Assembly: GCF_014203425.1 (NCBI RefSeq)
Contig: NZ_JACHJC010000001.1
Span: 4,924,001 to 4,988,000 of the forward strand
Origin: Micromonospora echinospora
GTDB taxonomy: Bacteria; Actinomycetota; Actinomycetes; Mycobacteriales; Micromonosporaceae
Reading direction: 5' to 3'
Length of the DNA: 64,000 nucleotides
Under the pieces are notes generated by a model. The model was not told the origin of the DNA. It did no database searches and worked only from the letters and a program-made list of their open reading frames with translations. Positions 50,162 to 59,226 of this stretch are shown here, in pieces. The position numbers were made by a program, and so were the translations under genes. Positions within the stretch are counted from its first letter, which is position 1; every line of letters begins with the position of its first letter.

Positions 50162-52255
50162 TCAGCTGGCCTTGCCGGTCATGGAACCGGCGCCCCAGTC
50201 CTGGTCGCCGCTCATGGAGTAGATCGCCGCCCGGCTGGAGTACGTGGCCGCGGCGTGCGCCAGCTCGGCCCGGGTGTTGAAACCCAGTTTCCGGTAGATC
50301 TTCCGCAGGTGGTAGTTGACGGTGTGCGCGGACAGGTGGACCTGCTTGGCGATCTGCCGGTTCGTCAGGCCCACGCTCACCAGGTAGGCGATCCGCTGCT
50401 CCATGTCGGACAGGGTCGACCAGCAGCTCGCCGGTGGGGTGGCGGCCTCCTCGGCGCGGGCCGGCGTCGCCGGCCGTCCCCCCGCCTGGGCCTGCGCGGC
50501 GTAGAGCTTGGCGAGTTCCTCGGTGGCCAGCGCCACCGAGATCGGGTCCCGTGACTGCACGATGATGAGCGCCAGGGCCGCCGGAGCGCTGTTCGCCAGC
50601 GCGTGGGCGTGCATGGCGGTGAGGCTGACGACCTGGATCCTGGGGTTGTCCGCGGCGAGCCCGTTGACCGTGTCGAGGACGCGGCGTTCGAGGTCACGGT
50701 CGTCCACGTCGCGGGCGAGCAGGACCAGGAAGGCGGCGGCGCTCGGCACCTCGACGTAGAGGCGGCGCTGCGTCGGCAGGCGGTGGTGCTTGCCCGCGAG
50801 TAGCTGGGCGGCGGCCCGCGGGCCTTCCTGCTTGACCGTGATCAGCACTTCCGCCCACGAGTACTGCACCGAGTCGAGGACCACTTGGCGGTCCGCGTCC
50901 CGCTGCCCCCGCCTGAGGTACTCGATCGCGGCGGGCAGGTCCCCCATGTAGAAGGAGGCGGTGCTGAGCACCGCGTAGGCGAGGGGCCGCAGCATCGGCA
51001 CCGCGTCCCCCTCCACGGCGGTGGTGGCCAGCGCCGCCTCCCGACGCGCCTCCCCGATCCGCCCCGCCTGGAGCAGCAACCGGGACCGCATCACCGCCGT
51101 CGCGGCCGTCCAGATCGGCGCGGGCAGTCCGCGCAGGCCTGCTTCCGCCTCGTTGATCAACGCCTCGGCCTCGTCGAACTCGCGGAGGTTCGCGAGCTTC
51201 CCGGCGAGCGCGAGCTGGGCGTGCAGGCGCCACACCGGTTCGGCCTCCGAGCCCGCCCGCACCGCCGCCCGTCCCAGCTTCAGGCCCTCCGCCAGCTTTC
51301 CCGCCGACCACAGCCCGGTGGACCGGGCGGTCAGCGCCATCGCCAGCGCGGCGTCACCGGACTCGGCGTCGCGTTCGCGCAGGATCGCCTCGGTCATCGG
51401 GTCGCAGCCCTCCCCGCCGAGCAGCAGATCGGCCAGCACCAGACACGCCTCCGCGTCACGCCGGGCGGCGAGCGACACGGCCGGGCCGGCGAGAACCGCC
51501 TCGGCGACGCGTATACCGGCCTTCGCGTTCCCGTTCATTATCAGGCGGTGCGCCCGGGAACAGGATCCGGTGGCGTCCTCCCTGGTCGCGCTTACCGGCG
51601 CGGTAGGCGCCGCGTCCAACCGGCGATTCTGGTCGGCCGCCGGGCGCCGTCGCCCGGAAAGGCTCATCGCCTCGCGTCGTAAGGCGTCGCGGGCGGGTCC
51701 GGGAATGGACTCGATGATGCCGCGCAGCAGGAAGTCGCTCTGAAAGGCGAGCTGATGCTCGGCGGCGACGACGAAGCCCGAGGCGATCGCCTCGTCCACC
51801 GGCGGGAGCAGGGCCGCCGACGATCGGCCCAGCATTCTCGAAACGTCCTCCAGCATGAAGGATCTGCCCAATGCCGCGGCAACCTTCAAGAACTGCTGGC
51901 AGCCGGCGCTGACATCATTCAATCGCCGCATGACGAAACTCAGCACGCGCCGAGGAATTCGCCGGGACACCAATTCCGCCCGACCGTTTCTCTCCTGGAT
52001 CAATCCCTCTTCGGCGAGCCCGCGCGCGAGTTCGGCGACCAGGTGCGGATTTCCGCCGGCGCCGCCCGCGAAGTCAATCAGCTCGCGGTGCACGTCGACC
52101 CCGAGGATCTCGCGCAGGACCTGCTCGTCGCTCCCTCCGCCCCACGGCTGGGACGCCGGCCCCCCGGCGGCGCACACCGGATTTCGTGCTGGGTCTGTCG
52201 CCTGGTTCTCCCGCGGCCGTCCCGTTGTCATAATCCCCCCGGAATATGCGCACAC
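50162..52255 (-). CDS. LuxR-family regulator lacking the N-terminal ATPase
   Basis: 697 aa from GTG 52255; ATG 52231 (with GGGGGG just upstream) is an alternative start. The C-terminus LSDMEQRIAYLVSVGLTNRQIAKQVHLSAHTVNYHLRKIYRKL is a LuxR helix-turn-helix. GGNPHLVAELARGLAEEGLI and RVLSFVMRRLNDVSAGCQQFLKVAAALGRSFMLEDVSRML correspond to the part of LAL proteins after the ATPase, yet no Walker A or B precedes them: the protein begins where the ATPase would end. The rest is helical repeats. It is convergent with the larger LuxR gene. It may act without ATP or as an accessory regulator. Confidence 0.85.
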   Translation of the reverse strand: MCAYSGGIMTTGRPRENQATDPARNPVCAAGGPASQPWGGGSDEQVLREILGVDVHRELIDFAGGAGGNPHLVAELARGLAEEGLIQERNGRAELVSRRIPRRVLSFVMRRLNDVSAGCQQFLKVAAALGRSFMLEDVSRMLGRSSAALLPPVDEAIASGFVVAAEHQLAFQSDFLLRGIIESIPGPARDALRREAMSLSGRRRPAADQNRRLDAAPTAPVSATREDATGSCSRAHRLIMNGNAKAGIRVAEAVLAGPAVSLAARRDAEACLVLADLLLGGEGCDPMTEAILRERDAESGDAALAMALTARSTGLWSAGKLAEGLKLGRAAVRAGSEAEPVWRLHAQLALAGKLANLREFDEAEALINEAEAGLRGLPAPIWTAATAVMRSRLLLQAGRIGEARREAALATTAVEGDAVPMLRPLAYAVLSTASFYMGDLPAAIEYLRRGQRDADRQVVLDSVQYSWAEVLITVKQEGPRAAAQLLAGKHHRLPTQRRLYVEVPSAAAFLVLLARDVDDRDLERRVLDTVNGLAADNPRIQVVSLTAMHAHALANSAPAALALIIVQSRDPISVALATEELAKLYAAQAQAGGRPATPARAEEAATPPASCWSTLSDMEQRIAYLVSVGLTNRQIAKQVHLSAHTVNYHLRKIYRKLGFNTRAELAHAAATYSSRAAIYSMSGDQDWGAGSMTGKAS

Positions 52256-52778
52256 AGCTCAAGAAAAGCCTGGACTCGGCGGTGACGCTACCCCACTGCA
52301 ACCACATTTGCCATCGATCACCGTCGTCGCTCATCATAGCTATCCGGCAGGCCCGGGCGTAGCCGTCATATATCAGGCAGCATCCCGCTGATATCGGACT
52401 TAACTAAACAATGCCACGATTGGCAGAACCCTCTCGCATGACCGAAATAGCCCTCGCGGGGAACCGCCCCGGCCGACGGCCCGAACGCCCGGAAGCCGCT
52501 CTGAGCAGGTGAAACAGACTGCGACCGAGCCGCGACGCCGAACCGGGCGGTCCGAGCCCGACCGGCCCTGCGGGCGCGTCGGCGGGCGGCGGGCGACCGC
52601 GACGCTCTGCCGACAGAGAAAGCGCAGGATACGGCGCTGACCGGATACCGACAGGTGTACTGCAAATGGAGTACCGCAACCGTGGTAGCGGCGACCAGGA
52701 AGTGCCTGCATCCGTACGGCGACACAGAAGTGCCTGTTCACGACCATTAGGTAGAGCGCTTATTGACTTGAGGAGAAG
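52256..52778. other. 523-nt intergenic region without a convincing gene
   Basis: Lies between the leftward LuxR gene and the rightward exporter gene, and is more AT-rich than its surroundings near 52300-52420. It contains an inverted repeat ATATCAG/CTGATAT (52370-52376, 52388-52394) and a direct repeat GAAGTGCCTG at 52699-52708 and 52727-52736 (28-nt period). GAGGAGAAG just before 52779 is the exporter's ribosome-binding site. No cluster palindrome or StrR site is present. Confidence 0.5.
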
Positions 52779-54956
52779 ATGATGCCTACCGAGACTCCCC
52801 GCACAGACGGAGCTCTGGCGGGATTGGCGCGGTTCTGTTACCGGCGTCGTCGACTGGTGCTCCTGACCTGGATCGTCGGCGTCATCGCGCTGGCGTTCCT
52901 GGGCTTCCGCTACGGCGCCGCCCCGGACAACGTCTACTCCGGCGGAGACTCCCATTCGGCACGAGCCCAGGCCCTGATCGAGAAGCACTTCCCCGAGCAG
53001 CGGGGGGACACCCTCACCCTGGCCATCAAGGCCGAGCGGGGGATCGACGACCCGGCGGCCCGGCAGAAGATCGAGAAGGTCATCTCCGATCTGGACGCCT
53101 CACCGGTGACCGGACCGATCGTGTCGCCCTACGCCGACCGCAACCTGGTCACCTCCGACCGCCGCATCGCCCGGACGACGATCCCGCTGACCTCGATGGA
53201 CGTGGAGAAGGCAGAGGCCAAGCCGCTCGTCGACACGGTCAAGGACGCCTCCGGCGACGGCGTGACGCTGGGGCTGGGCGGAGAGCGGGCGGAGAAGGCG
53301 GAGACGCCCCCACAGGGCCCGGCCGAGGCGGTCGGCGTGGTGACCGCCGCGGTGATCCTGTTCCTCGCCTTCGGCTCGCTCGTGGCGATGGGCCTGCCGA
53401 TCGTGACCGCGTTGCTGGCGGTGCTCGGCGGGGTCGCGCTGATGAAGCTCGTCGGGCACCTGGTCCCCTCGCCGGACTTCACGGTGCTCATCGCCGTGCT
53501 GATCGGCCTCGGTGTCGGCATCGACTACGCGTTGTTCATCCTGACCCGCTACAAGGACAGCCTGGTGGAGGGGGACGATCCCGAGAGCGCCACTGTCAAG
53601 GCCATCACCACTGCCGGTCATGCCGTCCTCTTCGCGGGCACCACCGTGATGATCGCGCTGCTGGGCCTGATCGCCATGGGCCAGAAGATGATGAACGGCG
53701 TCGCGCTCGGGGCGGCGGCGACGGTGCTGGTGACGATGATCGCCGCGGTCACGCTGATGCCGGCCTTCCTGGGCTTCGCCGGTTACAAGATCCAGGGCCT
53801 GCGCGTGCCGCGCCGGGGACCCCTTCGCCAGGCCGACGCCGACTCGCCGAAGCAGGAGCGCCGCACGCTCGCCGAGCGCTGGGCCGGCGTCGTCCAGCGC
53901 CGCCCGGTCACCGCCGCGCTCCTGGCCACCGCGGCCCTGCTGGTGCTGACCGCGCCGCTGCTGTCGATGCGGCTGAGCCTGCCCGACGCCAGCGTCCAGC
54001 CCCGTGACCGGAGCAGCTACACCTCGTACGAGATCCTGTCCGAGGGCTTCGGTCCCGGCTACGGCGCTCCCCTGATCTTCGCCGCCGAGGTCGGCGACGG
54101 GAACAGCGACCTCGGTCCGGTCGTCGCCGCGGTGAGCGGCACCGAGGGCGTCGCGTACGCCACGCCGCCCCGGATCAGCCAGGATGGGCAGGCCGCCGTC
54201 TTCATGGCCTTCCCCCGTACCGGCGCCCAGGACGAGGCCACCGCGGACCTGGTGCACAAGTTGCGCGACGACGTGCTGCCCGCGGCCTCCGGGGGCCGCG
54301 AGGTCTACCTCGGCGGCCCGAACGCCGGCGCGATCGACCTCGCGGAGGAGACCAGCTCGCGACTGCCCGTGATGATCACCGTGGTCATCCTGCTGTCCCT
54401 GCTGCTGCTGGTCGTGCTGGTGCGGTCGGTCACGATCGCGCTGCAGGCGGCGGTGATGAACCTGCTGTCCATCGGCGCCTCCTTCGGTGTGCTGGTGGCG
54501 ATCGTGCAGTGGGGCTGGCTCGGGTCCGCCCTCGGCTTCCCCACCTCGATGCCGATCACGACATGGGTGCCGATGATGATGTTCCCGCTGCTGTTCGGCC
54601 TCTCCATGGACTACGAGGTCTTCCTGATCTCGCGGATCCGCGAGGAGTACGAGCGCACCGGCGACACCCGCCAGGCCGTGACCCGTGGTCTGGCCCGGAC
54701 CGCCAAGGTGATCACGGCGGCCGCCGCCATCATGATCGCCGTCTTCACCACCGGCATGCTCGGTCCCGACGTCTCGGTCAAGCAGGTCGGCCTGGGCATG
54801 GCCGTGGCGGTGTTCGTCGACGCCACCATCGTCCGGATGATCCTCGTCCCGGCCGTGATGGAGCTGTGCGGCAACGCCAACTGGTGGATGCCCGGACGGC
54901 GGGCGAAGACGACCCCGGTTCCCCCGGCCGGGGTCGAGGAAGCGGCCAGGATCTGA
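52779..54956 (+). CDS. MMPL-family exporter (RND superfamily)
   Basis: 725 aa, GAGGAG before ATG. About 12 membrane segments in two halves: one after an N-terminal helix (RRRLVLLTWIVGVIALAFLGF), a ~140-residue external loop, then VGIDYALFILTRYKDSLVEGDDPESA in half one and SMDYEVFLISRIREEYERTGDTRQAVTRGL in half two, the GxxxDY motifs used for proton coupling. Actinomycete MMPL proteins export lipids and hydrophobic metabolites, so it is the natural candidate to pump out the prenylated product and give self-protection. Confidence 0.92.
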   Translation: MMPTETPRTDGALAGLARFCYRRRRLVLLTWIVGVIALAFLGFRYGAAPDNVYSGGDSHSARAQALIEKHFPEQRGDTLTLAIKAERGIDDPAARQKIEKVISDLDASPVTGPIVSPYADRNLVTSDRRIARTTIPLTSMDVEKAEAKPLVDTVKDASGDGVTLGLGGERAEKAETPPQGPAEAVGVVTAAVILFLAFGSLVAMGLPIVTALLAVLGGVALMKLVGHLVPSPDFTVLIAVLIGLGVGIDYALFILTRYKDSLVEGDDPESATVKAITTAGHAVLFAGTTVMIALLGLIAMGQKMMNGVALGAAATVLVTMIAAVTLMPAFLGFAGYKIQGLRVPRRGPLRQADADSPKQERRTLAERWAGVVQRRPVTAALLATAALLVLTAPLLSMRLSLPDASVQPRDRSSYTSYEILSEGFGPGYGAPLIFAAEVGDGNSDLGPVVAAVSGTEGVAYATPPRISQDGQAAVFMAFPRTGAQDEATADLVHKLRDDVLPAASGGREVYLGGPNAGAIDLAEETSSRLPVMITVVILLSLLLLVVLVRSVTIALQAAVMNLLSIGASFGVLVAIVQWGWLGSALGFPTSMPITTWVPMMMFPLLFGLSMDYEVFLISRIREEYERTGDTRQAVTRGLARTAKVITAAAAIMIAVFTTGMLGPDVSVKQVGLGMAVAVFVDATIVRMILVPAVMELCGNANWWMPGRRAKTTPVPPAGVEEAARI

Positions 54957-54971
54957 GCCCCTTCCCCCAAA

Positions 54972-55007
54972 GAGTGCGGGGAACCCTTGGACGGGTTCCC
55001 CGCACTC
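54972..55007. terminator. terminator after the MMPL exporter
   Basis: Perfect 15-bp stem GAGTGCGGGGAACCC (54972-54986) with 54993-55007 and a TTGGAC loop, starting 16 nt past the stop codon. Confidence 0.85.
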
Positions 55008-55039
55008 GCTGTCGTCCGGAACCGACGTAGGGTCACGCC

Positions 55040-56044
55040 ATGCCCGAGCTGCTTCCTCCCCTCCTGGTCGCCCCGATGGCCGGAGGTCCGTCGAACCCGG
55101 CGCTGGTCACGGCCGCCGCCCGGGCCGGCTCGGTGGGATTCCTCGCCGCCGGCTACCAGTCCCCCGAGGCCGTCGAACACGAGGTACGCGCCATGCGCGC
55201 GGCCGGCGTGCCGTACGGGCTCAACATCTTCGTGCCGACCCCGGCCGAGCCGGACCCGGCGCCGGTGGAGGCGTACCGCCGGTTGCTGCTGCCGGAGGCG
55301 CAGCGATACGGGGTGGACCTGCCGCCGCCGCGCCCGCACGACGACGACCACTTCGCCGCGAAGGTGGACGTGGCGGTGGCGTACGCGGTCCCGCTCGTGA
55401 GCTTCGCGTTCGGCGTACCGCCGACGGGCGTGGTGCGGGCGCTGCGCGACGCCGGATGCCAGGTGCTGATCACCGTCACCTCGGCCGACGAGGGCCGCCG
55501 GGCGGTCGCCGCCGGCCCGGACGCGCTCGTCGCGCAGGCGGGCACGGCGGGCGGGCACGCCTCGACCACCGATCCGGCCGGCTACCGGCCGCGGGGCGAG
55601 GCGCAGGAACTTCTCGCCGCCGTACGGGCGGTCACGGATCTGCCGGTCGTCGTGGCCGGCGGAACGTCGTCCGCCGAGGATGTCGCGCGGCTGCGCGCGG
55701 GCGGCGCGGCGGCGGTCCAGAGCGGCACCGCGTTCCTGCTCGCCGACGAGGCCGGCACCCGGCCGGCGCAACGCGCCGCGATGCTCTCCGGCGACTTCCG
55801 CCAGACCGTGGTCACCCGGGCGTTCACCGGTCATCCGGCGCGGGCCCTGCGCAACCGCTTCACCGACGCCTACTCCGAGGCGGCGCCGGTCGCCTACCCG
55901 GCGGTGCACCACCTGACCGCGCCGATCCGGGCCGCGGCGGCGCGTCAGGGCGACGCCGAGGCGCTGAACCTGTGGGCCGGGACCGGTTTCGCGTCCGCCG
56001 TGCCGGGGCCGGCCGCCGACATCGTGGCCCGGCTGACGGGCTGA
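55040..56044 (+). CDS. nitronate monooxygenase-like FMN enzyme
   Basis: 334 aa. TIM-barrel FMN motifs of the nitronate monooxygenase/2-nitropropane dioxygenase family: LLVAPMAGGPSNPALVTAAARAGSVGFLAAGY, VSFAFGVPP, LVAQAGTAGGHAS (with the family His), VVVAGGTSSAEDVARLRAGGAAAVQSGTAFLLADEAG. Family members oxidise alkyl nitronates or act as NADH:quinone reductases. It is separated from the exporter by a terminator, so membership in the cluster is unsure. Confidence 0.87.
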   Translation: MPELLPPLLVAPMAGGPSNPALVTAAARAGSVGFLAAGYQSPEAVEHEVRAMRAAGVPYGLNIFVPTPAEPDPAPVEAYRRLLLPEAQRYGVDLPPPRPHDDDHFAAKVDVAVAYAVPLVSFAFGVPPTGVVRALRDAGCQVLITVTSADEGRRAVAAGPDALVAQAGTAGGHASTTDPAGYRPRGEAQELLAAVRAVTDLPVVVAGGTSSAEDVARLRAGGAAAVQSGTAFLLADEAGTRPAQRAAMLSGDFRQTVVTRAFTGHPARALRNRFTDAYSEAAPVAYPAVHHLTAPIRAAAARQGDAEALNLWAGTGFASAVPGPAADIVARLTG

Positions 56045-56162
56045 CCGTCCGGACCGGGCCGGCAGGCGGGCGGAACGGGCGACGGGCAGGCGGATCGGGC
56101 CGAGGGGCGGAACGGGGCCGACGGCCGGGATGCCCTCACGGGGGGAACGGCCCGGTGCGGTC

Positions 56163-56215
56163 GCTCCCCTCGGCGGGCCGGCTCCACCTGGTCTGCCGAG
56201 GGGAGCCGGCCCGCC
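56163..56215. terminator. terminator region with two alternative hairpins
   Basis: Two mutually exclusive perfect stems share bases: GCTCCCCTCGGC 56163-56174 with 56195-56206 (12 bp), and GGCGGGCCGGCTCC 56172-56185 with 56202-56215 (14 bp). They lie between the convergent nitronate-monooxygenase-like and SnoaL-like genes, so one may serve each direction. Confidence 0.65.
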
Positions 56216-56252
56216 GGTCACCGGCGCCACTGCGGCCCGGTGTCGACAGTCG

Positions 56253-56669
56253 TCAGGGTGCGGTGGGACCGGCGGTGCCCAGGCCGGCGGGGTTGCTGAT
56301 GACGCAGCGCCAGGCGCCGTCCGCGCCGCGCCGGAGCACGTCGACGGCGGTGCCCTCGATCCGTAGCGGGGTGCCGTCCGGCCCGGTTCCCTCGTGGACG
56401 TAGTCGTTGATCACCAGAGCGATGTCGCCGGTGACGTACTGGTGGCGGACGGCGGCCTTGATCGGCAGGAAGTGCTGCTCCTCCCGGCTGCGCGCGCGCC
56501 TCTCGTCGCCGGTCAGGACCGTGCCGGGGGCGAGGATCAGCAGGGCGTCCGGCTCGTAGAGCCGCTCGAGCTGGTCGAGATCGCGGTTGTTGAACGCGCG
56601 CTCGAACAGGGGCAGGAGCGCGGCGGGGTCGGTGGGTGCGGCGGGCGTTTCCTCGGAAGCGTTCGACAT
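56253..56669 (-). CDS. SnoaL/NTF2-like protein
   Basis: 138 aa. ALLPLFERAFNNRDLDQLERLYEPDALLILAPGTVLTGDERRA, VRHQYVTGDIALVINDYVHEGTGPDGTPLRIEGTAVDVLRRGADGAWRCVISNPAG follow the cone-shaped NTF2-like fold seen in SnoaL cyclases and many small ligand-binding proteins. No membrane or signal sequence. It is transcribed alone and leftward; function unknown. Confidence 0.8.
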   Translation of the reverse strand: MSNASEETPAAPTDPAALLPLFERAFNNRDLDQLERLYEPDALLILAPGTVLTGDERRARSREEQHFLPIKAAVRHQYVTGDIALVINDYVHEGTGPDGTPLRIEGTAVDVLRRGADGAWRCVISNPAGLGTAGPTAP

Positions 56670-56859
56670 GGGCGCAGCACACCCGGATCAGGACGGACCG
56701 GTCAACGGCGACGAGCCGGTTCTGTCAGGTCGCGGGCCCGGCGGACGCCGAGGTGACTAACTAAGATCCGCGCCGTTTGCCGTGCGGGTCGCGGCCGACA
56801 GGATGCCCGTAGATGGTCCATGCGATGCCCAGGCGCATCGACTCGTGAGGAGCGTTCCT

Positions 56860-57528
56860 GTGATCAAGGTGGCAATCATCTTCCACTCCCGCAGCGGGAA
56901 TACCTACCAGATGGCCGTTGCCGCCGCGGCGGCGGCGGTGAAGGCCGGCGCGGAGGCGCAGCTCTACAAGGTGCCCGACCTGCCCAGTCCGATGGTGCTC
57001 GACCACAAGGCGTACGCCGAGCTCAACGCCGAGACCGCCGACGTTCCGGTGGCCACGCTCGCGGACCTGGTCGCGGCGGACGCCATCATGATCGGCACTC
57101 CGGTGCACTACGGGCTGCCCGCTCCGCAGATCCTCGACTTCATCGACCACTCCGGACCGGTCGCGATCCCGGGTGATCTGGCGAACAAGGTGGTGTCCGT
57201 CTTCGCGTCCGGCTCGATGCCGCACGCCGGTCAGCAGGCGGCCATCCTGGCGCTGCACAACTGCATCTGCCACTGGGGCTCGCTGATCGTCCCGAACGGC
57301 TCCAGCGTGGAGGTGCTCGGCCTGCCGAACAACGGCGCGCCGTACGGCACGTGCAGCGTCTCCCGCCACGAGGCGAACAACGTCCACGAGGACAACCTCG
57401 CCGCCCTCGAGTACCAGGCGCTGCGGCTGGTCGAGGTGGCCACCGCGTACAAGATCGGCCGCGAGCAGACCACGTCGGCGATCAAGTACGTGGACCGCCG
57501 GCTGCTGGCGGAGAAGTTCGGCCTCTGA
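56860..57528 (+). CDS. wrbA: WrbA-type NAD(P)H:quinone oxidoreductase
   Basis: 222 aa from GTG 56860, which has GTGAGGAG about 8 nt upstream; the frame is open earlier but lacks such a site. IFHSRSGNTYQMA is the FMN-phosphate loop of flavodoxin-like proteins, GTPVHYGLPAPQILDFID and SVFASGSMPHAGQQAAILALHN hold the flavin and tetramer parts typical of WrbA. It reduces quinones by two electrons, avoiding semiquinones. It could protect against aminoquinone intermediates of the central cluster, but this is only by proximity. Confidence 0.88.
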   Translation: MIKVAIIFHSRSGNTYQMAVAAAAAAVKAGAEAQLYKVPDLPSPMVLDHKAYAELNAETADVPVATLADLVAADAIMIGTPVHYGLPAPQILDFIDHSGPVAIPGDLANKVVSVFASGSMPHAGQQAAILALHNCICHWGSLIVPNGSSVEVLGLPNNGAPYGTCSVSRHEANNVHEDNLAALEYQALRLVEVATAYKIGREQTTSAIKYVDRRLLAEKFGL

Positions 57529-57537
57529 CTCCGACGT

Positions 57538-57566
57538 GAACCGGCCCGCCCGGCGCGGGCCGGTTC
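57538..57566. terminator. terminator hairpin between convergent genes
   Basis: 12-bp perfect stem GAACCGGCCCGC (57538-57549) with 57555-57566 and a CCGGC loop, 10 nt after the wrbA-like stop and 14 nt before the TetR stop. Confidence 0.8.
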
Positions 57567-57579
57567 GGCGTGTCCGGGG

Positions 57580-58257
57580 TCAGGTGGCGCCGACTCCGGC
57601 GCGGGCGGTCAAACCGTCCAGCACGTACGCCAGCCCGAGCGTGAAGTTCGTGTCCCAGTCGTCGTCCAGCAGGTGCCGCTGCGCGGCCAGGGTGGGATAG
57701 CGGGAGCTGTGCCGCTCGAGCATCCGCTGGCCCTCCCGGCGTTCCTCCGCCGACCACCGCAGCGTGGCCTGGCTGGCCGCTGAGCCCTGGACGTGGCTGT
57801 AGAGCACCCAGCTCGCCGCGGTGACGTCCCGCGACGCGAACCCGGCGCGGGTCAGGGCGGCCTGGAGGAACTCCATCCAGGCCAGGAAGCCGGGGCCGAC
57901 CGCGGGACGCCGGCGCATCACCGCCGACCACGGGTGCCGCAGCAGCGCGGCGCGCCGCTCGGTCAGCAGCGTCGTGACGTCCGCCCGCCAGTCGTCGCCC
58001 GGCGGCGGTGGCGGCGTGGCGGCGAACACCGCGTCGACCGCGAGGTCGATCACGTCCTCCTTGGTGTCCACGTGCCAGTACAGCGTGGTGGTGCCGACGC
58101 CCAGGCGGTCGGCGAGGCGGCGCATGGTGAGCTGCCCGACGTCGTTCTCGTCCAGCAGCTCGACCGCGGCGGCGGTGATGCGCTCGAGGGTCAGCGGCGG
58201 ATCGGGCCGCCCGGGGGACGTGGTCCGCAGCCACAGACTCCGGCTCCGCTCCGCCAT
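57580..58257 (-). CDS. TetR-family regulator
   Basis: 225 aa from ATG 58257. Helix-turn-helix: LTLERITAAAVELLDENDVGQLTMRRLADRLGVGTTTLYWHVDTKEDVIDLAVDAVF. The ligand domain (about 85-220) resembles the TetR_C class found with drug pumps. It is divergent from the NAD(P)-binding oxidoreductase at 58386, with a clear palindrome between them, the classic layout of a TetR repressor controlling its neighbour. Confidence 0.9.
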   Translation of the reverse strand: MAERSRSLWLRTTSPGRPDPPLTLERITAAAVELLDENDVGQLTMRRLADRLGVGTTTLYWHVDTKEDVIDLAVDAVFAATPPPPPGDDWRADVTTLLTERRAALLRHPWSAVMRRRPAVGPGFLAWMEFLQAALTRAGFASRDVTAASWVLYSHVQGSAASQATLRWSAEERREGQRMLERHSSRYPTLAAQRHLLDDDWDTNFTLGLAYVLDGLTARAGVGAT

Positions 58258-58318
58258 CCCGTCACCCGCCTTGCCCGAAATCTGCCTGTTCCGCCCGTGA
58301 GCGTAGTACATTGGACGG

Positions 58319-58341
58319 GCACTGGAACGTTGTTCGAGTGC
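58319..58341. promoter_or_regulatory. putative TetR operator
   Basis: Half-sites GCACTGGAAC and GTTCGAGTGC flank a GTT centre; 9 of 10 positions pair. A related CGTTCGA follows at about 58350. It lies between the divergent TetR and oxidoreductase genes, 44 nt before the latter's start. Confidence 0.65.
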
Positions 58342-58385
58342 TGGACCATCGTTCGACCCTCGCGCCGGCGAAGAGGTGAAGCCAG

Positions 58386-59081
58386 ATGAGACTCGTGGTG
58401 TTCGGCGCGAACGGGCCCACCGGCCGGCTGGCCACGGAGATGGCAATGACCCGGGGGCACGTCGTCACGGCCGTGACCCGGCGCCCGGAGTCCTTCCCGC
58501 TGCAGGGCGAGAGCCTGCGGGTGGTGGGGGCGGACGTGCTGGACGCCGCGGCTGTCGATGCCGCCGTCGCCGGTCAGGACGCGGTGATCTCCACGCTGGG
58601 TGTGCCGTACACGAAGGAGACCGTGCGGGTCTACTCGCAGGGCGCCACCAACATGATCGCCGCGATGCGGGTCCACGGCCTGCGCCGGCTGGTCTGCGTG
58701 ACGTCGACCGGCACCAGCGGCGAACACGCCGAGGGCGAGACGTTCACCTTCAAGAAGATCATCGCGCCGATCCTGCTGAAGATGGGACGCACCGTCTACG
58801 ACGACATGGCGCGGATGGAGAAGGTGGTGGCGGACAGCGGTCTGGACTGGACCGTCGTCCGCCCGGCCGGCCTCTTCGACGGTGACGGCGTCACCGACTA
58901 CCGGGCCGAGCCGCGCCGGCTCCCCGGCCGGTTCACCTCCCGTACCGACCTGGCCGACCTGCTCGTCCGGGAAGCGACCGAGGACCTCCACGTCGGTCAG
59001 TTCATCGACGTGGTCACCACCACCGGCGCGCCGACCTTCGCGCAGATGTTCATCCGGGAGGCGCTGCACATCGGCAAGTGA
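58386..59081 (+). CDS. NAD(P)-binding atypical SDR (NmrA/biliverdin-reductase-like)
   Basis: 231 aa; ATG with GAGGTGAAG upstream. LVVFGANGPTGRLATEMAMTRGHVVTAVTRRP is the GxxGxxG NAD(P) motif of atypical SDRs; DAVISTLGVPYT, LVCVTSTGTSG and DWTVVRPAGLFDGDG follow the same family. It lacks the YxxxK of classical SDRs in the usual place. Likely a reductase or a redox sensor under control of the divergent TetR repressor; substrate unknown. Confidence 0.85.
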   Translation: MRLVVFGANGPTGRLATEMAMTRGHVVTAVTRRPESFPLQGESLRVVGADVLDAAAVDAAVAGQDAVISTLGVPYTKETVRVYSQGATNMIAAMRVHGLRRLVCVTSTGTSGEHAEGETFTFKKIIAPILLKMGRTVYDDMARMEKVVADSGLDWTVVRPAGLFDGDGVTDYRAEPRRLPGRFTSRTDLADLLVREATEDLHVGQFIDVVTTTGAPTFAQMFIREALHIGK

Positions 59082-59226
59082 AGGCCGCCCGCCACGCGGG
59101 CCGCCCGGCGACCTTGCGCCTCGGCCAACCACTGTGGCCCCGAGGGCGGTGCCGGCAGCACCTCGACCATCCTCGCCGCGGGTTCCAAGCTCGTTTGCAT
59201 TCGCCGCCGCGCCGCGAGGAGGCAGG

